Shown here: one piece after another, positions 1-7,388 of the stretch
Position numbering within the stretch: the stretch's first letter is position 1
Layout: each line of letters starts with the position of its first letter
Assembly: GCA_036490955.1 (NCBI GenBank)
Contig: DASXCX010000164.1
Coordinates: forward strand, 1 to 13,278
Length of the DNA: 13,278 nt
Origin: CAIKMD01 sp036490955
GTDB taxonomy: Bacteria > Pseudomonadota > Alphaproteobacteria > ATCC43930 > CGMCC-115725
Direction of reading: 5' to 3'
The notes under the pieces: generated by a model
Seen by the model: the letters and a program-made list of their open reading frames with translations, nothing else
What the model was told of the DNA's origin: nothing
Database searches by the model: none
Position numbers and translations under genes: made by a program

Positions 1-106
1 CCGATCGGAGCGTCACAAAACCGAAAAACTCGCTGACTAAAGTTGCCGCCAGCGTGGCTTCGCGAGCGACGGCTCTCTCGCCGCTCCGCCACAGAGAGGC
101 TGTGAC
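1..106. other. Short upstream region, no assignable gene
   Basis: No complete gene is visible here. One frame is open from position 3 and meets a TGA at 108-110, overlapping the start codon of the next gene as ATGA. Another frame ends in TAA at 38-40 after a charged tail. Either could be the end of an upstream gene cut by the window edge, but neither peptide is recognisable. A purine-rich Shine-Dalgarno stretch at 93-99 (agagagg) lies 7 bases before the ATG at 107. I see no convincing promoter, Fur-like box or iron-control element. Confidence 0.4.
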
Positions 107-895
107 ATGATTCTTCGGCGCGTGTTTGCCGCGACGGGCGCGTGTGCGCTCGGTTTTGTCTTCGTGCCACCGCTTTGTGCGGCCACGTTAGACGATACGG
201 CAGAGCATTATCGCCCGTTGATGGTCGCAGATATCGATCAGAGTTTCGCCGGCGCGCAGAAACTCAAAGAACGGATCGCGGCGCAAGACGTCGCGGGCGC
301 GCAAAAGGCGTGGATCGACGCGCGCGTGGGGTGGGAGCGCGCGGAAGTCTTCACCGCCGGGTTCGTCTCCGAGCTCGACGAGATGATCGATGCCTGGCCG
401 AACGCGCAAACCGGCTTTCACGCGATCGAGGCAAAGCTCTTCGGCGCGAAGAGCACCGCTGTCGGTGACGAAGTCAACGCGTTGACCCTGCACCTCGCCG
501 ATCTCGACGTGAAGGTTCATTACACGCCGTTCAACGCGCAGGGCCTGCTCAACGGTACGGCACGACTGGCCTATGAGGTCGGCGAGAACAAAGCCGATGG
601 CGGCGAATCGCGTTTCAGCGGCACCTCGCTCGACGACATGCGCAACAATGTCGTCGGCATCGCGCTCGCCTATAAGACGATATTCGCGGACGCGGTTCGC
701 GGCTCCGACGCCAATCTCGCGGACCAGATCCAGGCGAAGATCGATGAGATGGGCGCGCTCGTCGCGGTGCCCGATCTCAAGACCCTCGACACCGATGCGC
801 TGCGCACGAAAAGCGAGGATCTGGTGATCGCGCTCCAGATGGCGGCGCCGAAAATTGGGCTCTACGCCCCGACACTCGAGGATTTGACCCAGTGA
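107..895 (+). CDS. Secreted M75/imelysin (EfeO-type) iron-binding domain protein
   Basis: This 262-residue protein has an N-terminal signal peptide: Arg-Arg, a hydrophobic core, and likely cleavage near residue 25 after LCA. It should therefore act in the periplasm. The segment from about residue 70 to 113 closely follows the EfeO/M75 pattern: an Arg/Glu-rich helix (ARVGWERAE), then a Leu-Asp...Ile-Asp stretch, then TGFHAIE with the HxxE metal-binding motif at residues 105-108. In this family the all-helical domain binds iron and feeds an uptake system, or acts as an imelysin-like surface or periplasmic protein. It lacks the cupredoxin domain of classical EfeO, so it resembles the short EfeM-type form. 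The start is supported by agagagg 7 bases upstream. Its stop overlaps the next gene's GTG start, indicating co-translation with a di-haem peroxidase-like protein. The family is fairly sure; the exact substrate is inferred. Confidence 0.85.
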   Translation: MILRRVFAATGACALGFVFVPPLCAATLDDTAEHYRPLMVADIDQSFAGAQKLKERIAAQDVAGAQKAWIDARVGWERAEVFTAGFVSELDEMIDAWPNAQTGFHAIEAKLFGAKSTAVGDEVNALTLHLADLDVKVHYTPFNAQGLLNGTARLAYEVGENKADGGESRFSGTSLDDMRNNVVGIALAYKTIFADAVRGSDANLADQIQAKIDEMGALVAVPDLKTLDTDALRTKSEDLVIALQMAAPKIGLYAPTLEDLTQ

Positions 896-2292
896 TCGCG
901 AAGCCGTCGCGGCTCGGCCTCTGCCTCGGGCTTACTCTTCTTATTGGTCTCGGCGCGGCGTGGCCGTTATCGGCATTCCCCATCAATGGCGATCAGGCTG
1001 TCCTGCCCGCGGGAACCGACCTCAACGAGGACGCGCTCGACCGCCCGACAGAGCTCTTTCACAGCGAGGCATCGCAAGGCCGCAAATCCTATCTCGTCAA
1101 TCTGGGCGACCTTGCTTTCGGCTCGCCCGGCATCTTCGGCGGCGCGGCACGGCGCGCGGGCCTCAGCTGCGCGAGCTGCCATGTCAACGGTGCCTCGAAC
1201 GCCAAGCTTTTCGTACCCGGCATGTCGACACGACCCGGCAATTTCGATACGACCGGCGGCTTCTTCAACCCGCACGCCGATGATGGCGTGCTCGATCCGC
1301 TGACGATCCCCAGCCTGCGCGGCGCGCGTTTCCTCGCGCCTTACGGTCATGACGGCCGCATTGCTTCGCTGCGCGAATTCATCCGCAATGTCATCGTCAA
1401 CGAGTTTGCCGGCCCCGAGCCGTCGCCGGCGATCGTCGATGCAATGGTCACCTATGTGCAGGATGTCGACTTCCTGCCGAATCCGCTCATCGGGCCCGGC
1501 GGCAAGCTGACGGACAAAGCGCCCGAAGCCGCGCGTCGCGGCGAGGCGCTCTTCAGCAAGCCATTCCCGTCCGATGCGACACTCTCTTGTGCCGCTTGCC
1601 ATAGCCCTTCGACGGCCTTCGTCGATCATCGCCAGCATGACGTCGGTACGGGCGGGCTCTTCAAGACGCCGACCCTGCTCAACGCAAAACTCAACGCGCC
1701 CTATTTCCATGACGGACGCTTTGCGGATTTCGACGGGGTCGTCGCCTATTTCGACAAGACCTTCTCGCTCGGCCTTGGCGCCGGCGATCGTCAGGATCTC
1801 GTGGCCTATCTCTCCGCGATCGGCGATGGCGTCGCGCCGGTGACGACGGACGGCGTCGATCCGCGCCTCAAGGAGATCCGGGATTTCTCCAGCGTGCTGG
1901 CCACCGCCATTCCGGCGCAGGACAAGGATGTCGTCGCATTGGCGGCCGATACGATCGGGGGCGAGCTGCGCGAACTCAGTGAGCATTTTCCGGACCGCTT
2001 CGACAAGACGGTTTCCGGCGGCGAGAAAGAGCGCGCGGCGGCCCGCGCCGTGCTCAAGGAACTCGTGCTGAACTTGCGCAAAATGGCCACGATGGCTGCC
2101 GCGAGCGATTTTGATGGGGCGGCGGCGGACTATGCCGCTTATGAAGATCGACTGGCGAAGGTCACGCCCACTCTTAAAGCGGCCGAACCCTGGTCGCTTT
2201 TCAATCGTGCGGTTCATGACGCGCATTACGCCGGCTTACGTGAAATGGTCGACGCCGCGGCCAAGGCGTCACCCGCGGCGACGAGCAACTAG
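892..2292 (+). CDS. Di-haem cytochrome c peroxidase / MauG-family protein with helical C-terminal extension
   Basis: The protein has 466 residues. A signal peptide (cleavage near residue 28, after LSA) sends it to the periplasm. Two CxxCH haem c attachment sites are present, CASCH at 93-97 and CAACH at 233-237. Each is followed about 35-55 residues later by a Tyr-x-His-Asp-Gly-Arg motif (YGHDGR 151-156, YFHDGR 271-276). This is the two-lobed layout of bacterial cytochrome c peroxidase/MauG proteins. Those proteins reduce peroxides or carry out radical oxidations using two c-haems. Residues from about 320 to 466 form an additional, mainly helical region not needed for the core fold, rich in Ala, Glu and Leu. 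The start is GTG, overlapping the upstream stop by four bases, with GAGGA at 878-882 as ribosome site. Its coupling to an M75 iron-binding protein suggests a role in iron oxidation or redox during uptake, loosely parallel to the haem peroxidase EfeB in EfeUOB. That role is inferred. Confidence 0.88.
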   Translation: MIAKPSRLGLCLGLTLLIGLGAAWPLSAFPINGDQAVLPAGTDLNEDALDRPTELFHSEASQGRKSYLVNLGDLAFGSPGIFGGAARRAGLSCASCHVNGASNAKLFVPGMSTRPGNFDTTGGFFNPHADDGVLDPLTIPSLRGARFLAPYGHDGRIASLREFIRNVIVNEFAGPEPSPAIVDAMVTYVQDVDFLPNPLIGPGGKLTDKAPEAARRGEALFSKPFPSDATLSCAACHSPSTAFVDHRQHDVGTGGLFKTPTLLNAKLNAPYFHDGRFADFDGVVAYFDKTFSLGLGAGDRQDLVAYLSAIGDGVAPVTTDGVDPRLKEIRDFSSVLATAIPAQDKDVVALAADTIGGELRELSEHFPDRFDKTVSGGEKERAAARAVLKELVLNLRKMATMAAASDFDGAAADYAAYEDRLAKVTPTLKAAEPWSLFNRAVHDAHYAGLREMVDAAAKASPAATSN

Positions 2293-2383
2293 CAGTAGCG
2301 AATAGCAAAGCTAGCGCTCCTTCACGGGAACGCCACAATCGTGCCCCGATTGGGACACAAAAATCGCAGACATAAGAGCAACG

Positions 2384-2399
2384 GATCGAACGTTCGGTC
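2384..2399. promoter_or_regulatory. Near-perfect 16-base palindrome, candidate operator
   Basis: The sequence GATCGAACGTTCGGTC is symmetric at 7 of 8 base pairs, with a perfect 10-base core (CGAACGTTCG, 2387-2396). It lies in the 228-base gap between the di-haem peroxidase gene and the RTX protein gene, about 120 bases before the latter's start. A weak possible promoter sits just upstream (TTGGGA at 2350-2355 and a poor -10 near 2373). A regulator-binding site is plausible but not identified. The rest of the gap (2293-2520) shows only a 6-bp hairpin at 2336-2352 without a T tract. Confidence 0.3.
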
Positions 2400-2520
2400 G
2401 GTTTCAGCGCGTAGTGCCAAGTTCGCGCTGGGGCTGGGCGCTATACCACTCCTGATGCGGCTAGTTCGCCAGGCACGCGCAGCGTGAGCTTGGCCGTTCG
2501 TATCCTTGGGTGATTTCGTT

Positions 2521-5025
2521 ATGACGGTGGGAATTGACTTAACGGGTGGGGACTCCGTCCTCGCGTGGCTGACGCCTGAGGGCATTTTTTTCGAGCGTTA
2601 CGACGCCAACCTCGATCCGCTGGGCACGCCGACCGAAATCGCCGCTGGCGGGGCAACATGGGTAAGCGCCAAGCCGCTCGATAATGGCGGATTCACGATC
2701 TTCTGGGATACGAGCGGCAGCTCGTTGTCGACGGCGCAGGATTACGACGCGAGCGGTGCACCGGTCGGCGCGCCCTACAGCGTCGCGGTACCGCCGATCG
2801 CGTCGACCGCCTATACGAGCCTCGCCGAAAGCGCTGGCGTCGGCGACAACGCGAATTCGGCGACCGCCATCTTGCCCGACGGCTATGCGACGGCCTCGTT
2901 CTCCAATGCCAGCGGCCAACCGCTCGAGCAGATCCAACGCTACGATGCCGCGGGTGATGCGGTCGGTCCGGCTTACACCCTCCAACCCGGCACGGCTTCG
3001 GCCTTTGCCGACAATCAGGTGGCGGTGCTCGCCGATGGCAGCTACGTCGTCAGCTATCTGCACCAGTCGAATTTTTCCTCGGAATCGGATATCGAGCGCT
3101 TCGCCGCCGACGGTACGCATCTCGGCACCATCGTCGTGGCGCATCTTGCCTTCACGGGCAACTTCACCGATGTCCCGACAATCCTCGCGCAATCGGTGGC
3201 GGGGTTGCCGGATGGCGGGTTCGTCGTGAGTTGGACGGCGCAGAACAACGCGCCGCCGCAAGTCTTCGTGCAGGAATTCACCGCGAGCGGCGCCGCGGTC
3301 GCCGCGCCGCAAATGCTCGGTGCGGCGACCAGCGCTGCGCCGGAGATCGACGCTTTCCCGAGCGGCCGATACACGGTCACGTGGACCTCGCCGACGGGAT
3401 CGCAATCGGCGAGCTTCACCGAGCAAGGCGTGGCGCTCGCGCCCGGCAACAACGATACGATCGAAACGCCGGTTGCCGATTACGCGCTGCCGCTCGGGCC
3501 GCATGATGTGATCCTAACCGGCACAACGCCGCAGACCGTGACCGGCAATTCGCTCGGCGACACGATCATCTCGAACGATGCCGGCTCGACGCTGATCGGC
3601 GGCAGCGGCGCCGACACGCTGATCGCCGGTCACGGCGCCGACATACTGACCGGCAATGCCGGGGCCGATACCTTCGTCTTCGATGCGCTGCCTTGGAATG
3701 CCGGGCACATCACCGATTTCACCCCCGGCACGGATAAGATCGATCTCAGCGCGCTGCTGACAGCGGCCGGCTATACGGGAACCGATCCGGTCGCCGACGG
3801 CTACGTGACCTTCGTGGCGGACGGGCAGGGCGATACCCTCGTCTATTTCAACCCGCATAGTGCGTCGCAATCCTGGCCGGCGCTGATCACCACGCTCGAT
3901 CATGTCGCGCCCGACGGGTTGAATGCGGCCAACGTCCTTGGCGCGCCCGCTTCATCTCCTGGCGGCGGATTGCCGTCGCCGGTCGATGTCTCGGATGCCA
4001 CCTATATCGTGCCCGCCGGAGTCATCGATGTCGTGCTGACCGGCACGGCGGCGCAGCATGTCACCGGGAATGCGCTCGGCGATACGATCACCTCGAATGA
4101 TTTCGGCTCGACGATCATCGGCGGCAGCGGCAATGACACGCTGATCGCCGGGCATGGCGCGGATATGCTGACCGGTGGTGGCGGTGCGGACACTTTCGTC
4201 TTCGACGCAGCGCCGTGGAGCGCCGGGCAGATCACCGATTTCGCGCCCGGCACCGACAAGATCGATCTGAGCGCTTTGCTCGCCGCGGCGGGCTATACCG
4301 GCAGCGATCCGGTCGCCGATGGCTGGGTCACCTTCGCGTCGGACGGCAACGGCGACACACAGCTATTTTTCGATGCGCACAATCCTTCCGACCCTTGGCC
4401 GAGCCTCATCACCACGCTCGACGGTCTCGCGCCGACGGGGCTGACCGCCGCCAATGTGCTGGGGGATGCGGATACCTCGAGCTCAGTCGCCGATTCGTCC
4501 GGCAACGGCTCATCCGGTGGCAACACCGGATCGAGTGTCGAGACCGCGGCAACCGACTACACGGCGCCGGCGGGCGTGACCAATATCGTGTTGACCGGAA
4601 GCGCGGCACAGACTGTGACGGCAAATGCACTCGGTGATACGATCACGTCGAATGATTTCGGCTCGACGATCATCGGCGGCGCGGGAAATGACACGCTGAT
4701 AGCCGGACACGGCGCCGATATGCTGACCGGCGGCGGTGGCAGCGATACGTTCGTCTTCGACGCGCTGCCGTGGAATGCCGGGCATATCACCGACTTCAAT
4801 CCGAACGCCGACACGCTCGATCTGCACGGCATCTTTTCCACTATCGGCTATACGGGCAGTGACCCGGTTGCCGACGGCCATCTCAACTTCGTCGCCGATG
4901 GGGCGGGCGACACGAAGGTCTATGTCGAGCCGCAAGGGCCGGACACGACCATTCCGATCCTCGTTACTACGCTCGACCACGTGTCGCCGAGCGCCCTCCA
5001 TCAGGGCGATTATATCTTCGCCTAG
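2521..5025 (+). CDS. Large RTX-type secreted protein with three tandem type I secretion target modules
   Basis: The protein has 834 residues from the ATG at 2521. That start is favoured because GGTGAT (2509-2514) matches the end of 16S rRNA six bases upstream; an in-frame TTG at 2506 is the alternative. There is no N-terminal signal peptide, as expected for a type I secretion substrate. Residues about 12-310 hold six loosely repeated units of the form LPDGGFVVSW...YDAxGxxxG, resembling beta-propeller blades. Residues 318-475, 492-649 and 677-834 are three copies of one module. Each has three glycine-aspartate nonapeptides (such as GGSGNDTLI, AGHGADMLT) that would bind calcium. A DTFVFDA...ITDF...DLS block follows, typical of the serralysin/VCA0849-type C-terminal secretion domain. 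No ABC exporter, membrane fusion or outer-membrane gene is in the window. Likely a secreted or surface-attached protein; adhesin and enzyme functions are both open. Confidence 0.85.
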   Translation: MTVGIDLTGGDSVLAWLTPEGIFFERYDANLDPLGTPTEIAAGGATWVSAKPLDNGGFTIFWDTSGSSLSTAQDYDASGAPVGAPYSVAVPPIASTAYTSLAESAGVGDNANSATAILPDGYATASFSNASGQPLEQIQRYDAAGDAVGPAYTLQPGTASAFADNQVAVLADGSYVVSYLHQSNFSSESDIERFAADGTHLGTIVVAHLAFTGNFTDVPTILAQSVAGLPDGGFVVSWTAQNNAPPQVFVQEFTASGAAVAAPQMLGAATSAAPEIDAFPSGRYTVTWTSPTGSQSASFTEQGVALAPGNNDTIETPVADYALPLGPHDVILTGTTPQTVTGNSLGDTIISNDAGSTLIGGSGADTLIAGHGADILTGNAGADTFVFDALPWNAGHITDFTPGTDKIDLSALLTAAGYTGTDPVADGYVTFVADGQGDTLVYFNPHSASQSWPALITTLDHVAPDGLNAANVLGAPASSPGGGLPSPVDVSDATYIVPAGVIDVVLTGTAAQHVTGNALGDTITSNDFGSTIIGGSGNDTLIAGHGADMLTGGGGADTFVFDAAPWSAGQITDFAPGTDKIDLSALLAAAGYTGSDPVADGWVTFASDGNGDTQLFFDAHNPSDPWPSLITTLDGLAPTGLTAANVLGDADTSSSVADSSGNGSSGGNTGSSVETAATDYTAPAGVTNIVLTGSAAQTVTANALGDTITSNDFGSTIIGGAGNDTLIAGHGADMLTGGGGSDTFVFDALPWNAGHITDFNPNADTLDLHGIFSTIGYTGSDPVADGHLNFVADGAGDTKVYVEPQGPDTTIPILVTTLDHVSPSALHQGDYIFA
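3472..3945 (+). repeat. RTX/secretion-target module, copy 1 (158 codons)
   Basis: This is the first of three in-frame 474-base direct repeats within the RTX protein gene. It encodes residues 318-475, with nonapeptides GGSGADTLI, AGHGADILT and GNAGADTFV, then ITDFTPGTDKIDLSALL, and ends in AANVLGA. A 16-codon linker separates it from copy 2. Confidence 0.85.
3994..4467 (+). repeat. RTX/secretion-target module, copy 2 (158 codons)
   Basis: This is the second copy, also exactly 474 bases, encoding residues 492-649. It shares near-identical stretches with copy 3 (SNDFGSTIIGG, NDTLIAGHGADMLTGGGG) and with copy 1 (PGTDKIDLSALL). A 27-codon Ser/Gly-rich linker follows it. Confidence 0.85.
4549..5022 (+). 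repeat. RTX/secretion-target module, copy 3, C-terminal (158 codons)
   Basis: This is the last copy, 474 bases, ending exactly at the stop codon. It keeps the RTX nonapeptides but diverges after ITDF (NPNADTLDLHGIF replaces PGTDKIDLSALL). Its tail HQGDYIFA replaces the AANVLG of the other two. As the terminal copy it is the one expected to serve as the export signal. Confidence 0.85.
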
Positions 5026-5028
5026 GCT

Positions 5029-5049
5029 CTCGCCGCACGGACGGGCGAG
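5029..5049 (+). terminator. Possible weak terminator hairpin after the RTX gene
   Basis: CTCGCC (5029-5034) pairs with GGCGAG (5044-5049) around a 9-base loop, four bases after the RTX stop. The following bases (gtgttattctc) are moderately T-rich but hold no true T run. The hairpin could end RTX transcription and separate it from the oxygenase gene; the support is modest. Confidence 0.35.
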
Positions 5050-5097
5050 GTGTTATTCTCGGCGTGATCCGATGAGCGGGATCGGCGGAGGAAACAC

Positions 5098-6255
5098 ATG
5101 CTGTCGCGCGAAGAACATGAGATCTTGACCCGGGTCGGGCCGGGCAAGCCGTTGGGGGAGGTGCTGCGCCGTTACTGGCAGCCGGTCGGCCTCTCCGAGC
5201 TCGTGACGGCGAAGCCGCAGCGCATGAAAGTGCTTGACGAGGAGTTGCTGCTTTACCGCGGTGCGAGCGGCAAGGCGGTGGCGACGCAGTTGCGCTGCGC
5301 GCATCGCAGCCTCGCGCTCGATCACGGCCGCGTCGAGGGCGATTGCATCCGCTGTCCCTATCATGGCTGGCTCTACGACGCGCAAGGCCAATGCCTCGAG
5401 CAGCCCGCCGAGCCCGAAGGCAGCGGCTTCCGGGACAAGGTTCGGATCAAGGCGTATCCGACGCAGGAGATCAGCGGCTTGGTCTTTGCCTATATGGGCC
5501 CCGGCGAAGCGCCGGTGCTGCCGACTTACGATCTCTTCTTTGAGACGGATGGCGTCAAAGGCGTGCAGATGCGCAACGTCAACGCCAACTGGCTGAACGC
5601 CGCCGAGAACATCGTCGATATCAGTCACCTCGCCTGGCTGCATGGCTATACTTTCCCGGCCTACGGCGCGAAAAAGGTCACCTATCATTGGGACCGCAAG
5701 GATTACGGCATCGACAATGTGATGCTGGTCGACGGCATCCCGGATTCGCATATCTCTTGCTACGCCTTCCCGAATGTGAACCGCTTCTCGGGCCCGCCGG
5801 TGGAAGAGGGCGGCGCGATCGTCAATTCGATGATCTGGCGCGTGCCGATGGACGACACCTCGGTCATGCAATATTTCCTGCGCTTCTATAAGAGCGGCAC
5901 GCATTCTTTCCGCAGCGCGCGTTTCCATGCCGAGCTCGGCAAATACAAGCCGCTGGCCGAGGATTGGTGGGGCATCGATGTCAGCGACCAGGATCGCATG
6001 GCGACCGAGCAGCAGGGCACCTTCGCCGATCGCGAGAACGAACATCTCGGCGTCTCCGACGGGGGCATCATCCTGCTGCGCAAGCTGATCCGCGAAGCGA
6101 TGGCCCAGATCGCGGCGGGCCAGGATCCGCACGGCGTCATTCGCGATCCCGCCAAACAGCTTATCCATTTCCCGCATAAATCATCGATGATGGCCCAGCG
6201 CCATGATGGTGTGAGCTACGGTATGGGCCTGCGCGAAGGGGTCGCCGCCGAATAG
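5098..6255 (+). CDS. Rieske [2Fe-2S] aromatic-ring-type oxygenase, alpha subunit
   Basis: This 385-residue protein belongs to the Rieske non-haem iron oxygenases, closest in layout to the phthalate 4,5-dioxygenase/VanA-like group. The N-terminal Rieske domain carries CAH (67-69) and CPYH (86-89), the Cys-x-His...Cys-x2-His cluster ligands. The catalytic domain holds D174, H177 and H182 in NIVDISHLAWLH. The likely third iron ligand is D299, in the SDQDRMATEQQG segment. Such enzymes use electrons from a separate reductase to hydroxylate or demethylate organic substrates in the cytoplasm. GGAGGA at 5087-5092 fixes the start. The stop at 6253-6255 directly abuts the reading frame of the TRAP-type binding protein, so the two are probably co-transcribed. 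No ferredoxin or reductase gene is visible, so electrons must come from elsewhere. The substrate cannot be read from the sequence. Confidence 0.9.
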   Translation: MLSREEHEILTRVGPGKPLGEVLRRYWQPVGLSELVTAKPQRMKVLDEELLLYRGASGKAVATQLRCAHRSLALDHGRVEGDCIRCPYHGWLYDAQGQCLEQPAEPEGSGFRDKVRIKAYPTQEISGLVFAYMGPGEAPVLPTYDLFFETDGVKGVQMRNVNANWLNAAENIVDISHLAWLHGYTFPAYGAKKVTYHWDRKDYGIDNVMLVDGIPDSHISCYAFPNVNRFSGPPVEEGGAIVNSMIWRVPMDDTSVMQYFLRFYKSGTHSFRSARFHAELGKYKPLAEDWWGIDVSDQDRMATEQQGTFADRENEHLGVSDGGIILLRKLIREAMAQIAAGQDPHGVIRDPAKQLIHFPHKSSMMAQRHDGVSYGMGLREGVAAE

Positions 6256-6270
6256 TTGGTGTTGCGCAGC

Positions 6271-7293
6271 ATGTCATCGATGAAGCGGCTCTCTCTCGGC
6301 CTCGCACTCTTGTTCGGCGCTGCGGCGCCGGCGCGCGCCGACGTCACCCTGACGATGAATGTCGCGATGCCGCGCGCGAGCTCGTTCTTTGTCGGGTTGC
6401 AGCAGCCCTGGGCGCAGCTCGTCGAGAAGGAGTCGAACGGCCGGATCAAGATCGCGATGCCGGCGGCGTCGATGGCGCCGCTGTCGCGCCAATGGGAGGT
6501 GGTGACCAGCGGCATCGCCGACATCGCCGAGACCCCGAGCGAATATATCCGCGAGCGCGTGAAGCTGCCCGAGATCGCGGAGATTCCGTTTCTCGCGCCG
6601 AACGGCGTCGCGGCTTCGGTGGCGGCGTGGCGGACTTACGAGAAATATTTCGCCAAGGCCGACGAATATAAAGGTGTCCATCTCATCGGCTTCTGGACGA
6701 CGGGCGGCAACAATCTGCAGACGATGAAACGGCCGATCGCCAAGATCGACGATTTCCAGGGCCTCAAGGTTTGGGTCGCGACGCCGAACATGGCGACGAC
6801 GATCCAAAATTTCGGCGCGACGCCGGTGCTCGGCATGGACATGTTCAGCGCGGTGTCGGGCGGCATCGTCGATGGCGCGGTCGCCGGCAAGGGCGCGCTG
6901 ATCTCGTTCCAGCTCTCGCGCTATACGAAGCAGATGACCTTCTTCCCGGGCCAGCTCGGCTACACGCTGCAATCCTTCTTCATCAATCAGAAGAAATACG
7001 ACAGCCTCGCGTCCGAGGATCGCGCCGTGATCGATAAATTCTCCGGCGAGTTCCTGGCAAAGCTCGGCTCGCAGGGCTTCATCGATCAGGACAATCTCGC
7101 CGATCCGCTGATCAAGCAGAACGGCATCGAGACGCGTGAGGCCGGCCCCGAATTGATGGCCATCCTCAAAGAGCGGGTGAGCTTCTACAAAGATAACTGG
7201 CAGGCGGACGCCAAGTCGCGCGGCATCGATGCCTCGGCCGCCTATGATTTCTATGTCAAAACCGCCCAGGAATCCGCCGGTTTGATGAAGTGA
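6271..7293 (+). CDS. TRAP transporter solute-binding protein, DctP family
   Basis: This 340-residue periplasmic binding protein has a signal peptide cut near residue 23 (ARA|DVTL). It shows the DctP/SBP_bac_7 layout: a first strand with small residues, the GRIKIAMPA block, and the central DFQGLKVWVATPNMA segment followed by GGIVDGAVAG. In most family members the central segment reads GLK-x-R, the arginine that grips the ligand carboxylate; here Trp168 occupies that place. This suggests an unusual ligand, or binding by another residue. The start is uncertain: ATG 6271 is chosen for its normal signal peptide, ATG 6280 is equally good for secretion, and the frame is open back to TTG 6256 right after the oxygenase stop. 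Ribosome signals are weak, suggesting translation follows the oxygenase. No DctQ/DctM membrane subunits are nearby. Confidence 0.85.
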   Translation: MSSMKRLSLGLALLFGAAAPARADVTLTMNVAMPRASSFFVGLQQPWAQLVEKESNGRIKIAMPAASMAPLSRQWEVVTSGIADIAETPSEYIRERVKLPEIAEIPFLAPNGVAASVAAWRTYEKYFAKADEYKGVHLIGFWTTGGNNLQTMKRPIAKIDDFQGLKVWVATPNMATTIQNFGATPVLGMDMFSAVSGGIVDGAVAGKGALISFQLSRYTKQMTFFPGQLGYTLQSFFINQKKYDSLASEDRAVIDKFSGEFLAKLGSQGFIDQDNLADPLIKQNGIETREAGPELMAILKERVSFYKDNWQADAKSRGIDASAAYDFYVKTAQESAGLMK

Positions 7294-7319
7294 CGCCGGG
7301 CGGCCCGCGGCGCTATAAT
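7290..7319 (+). promoter_or_regulatory. Candidate sigma-70-type promoter before the bicupin gene
   Basis: A perfect TATAAT lies at 7314-7319, unusual in this GC-rich sequence. It is preceded at an 18-base spacing by GTGACG (7290-7295), matching the centre of TTGACA. The -35 overlaps the stop codon of the TRAP binding-protein gene. Transcription would start near 7326, leaving a leader of about 60 bases before the bicupin gene. This could provide a second, internal promoter for the downstream genes. Confidence 0.4.
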
Positions 7320-7388
7320 GGGGCGTAACGCAGGCGGGCTCGCGCGTGCGGTTATTCCGCGAGCGCCGCGATTGGAAGGGAGATGGAG

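Noticed and set aside
967..2226. Long minus-strand open frame (419 codons) opposite the di-haem peroxidase gene
   Set aside because: It is an Arg/Asp-rich antisense shadow of a gene with clear haem motifs, common in GC-rich DNA.
5053..6177. Minus-strand open frame of 374 codons opposite the Rieske oxygenase
   Set aside because: The plus strand has all Rieske and iron ligands; the minus product has shadow-like composition and no domain.
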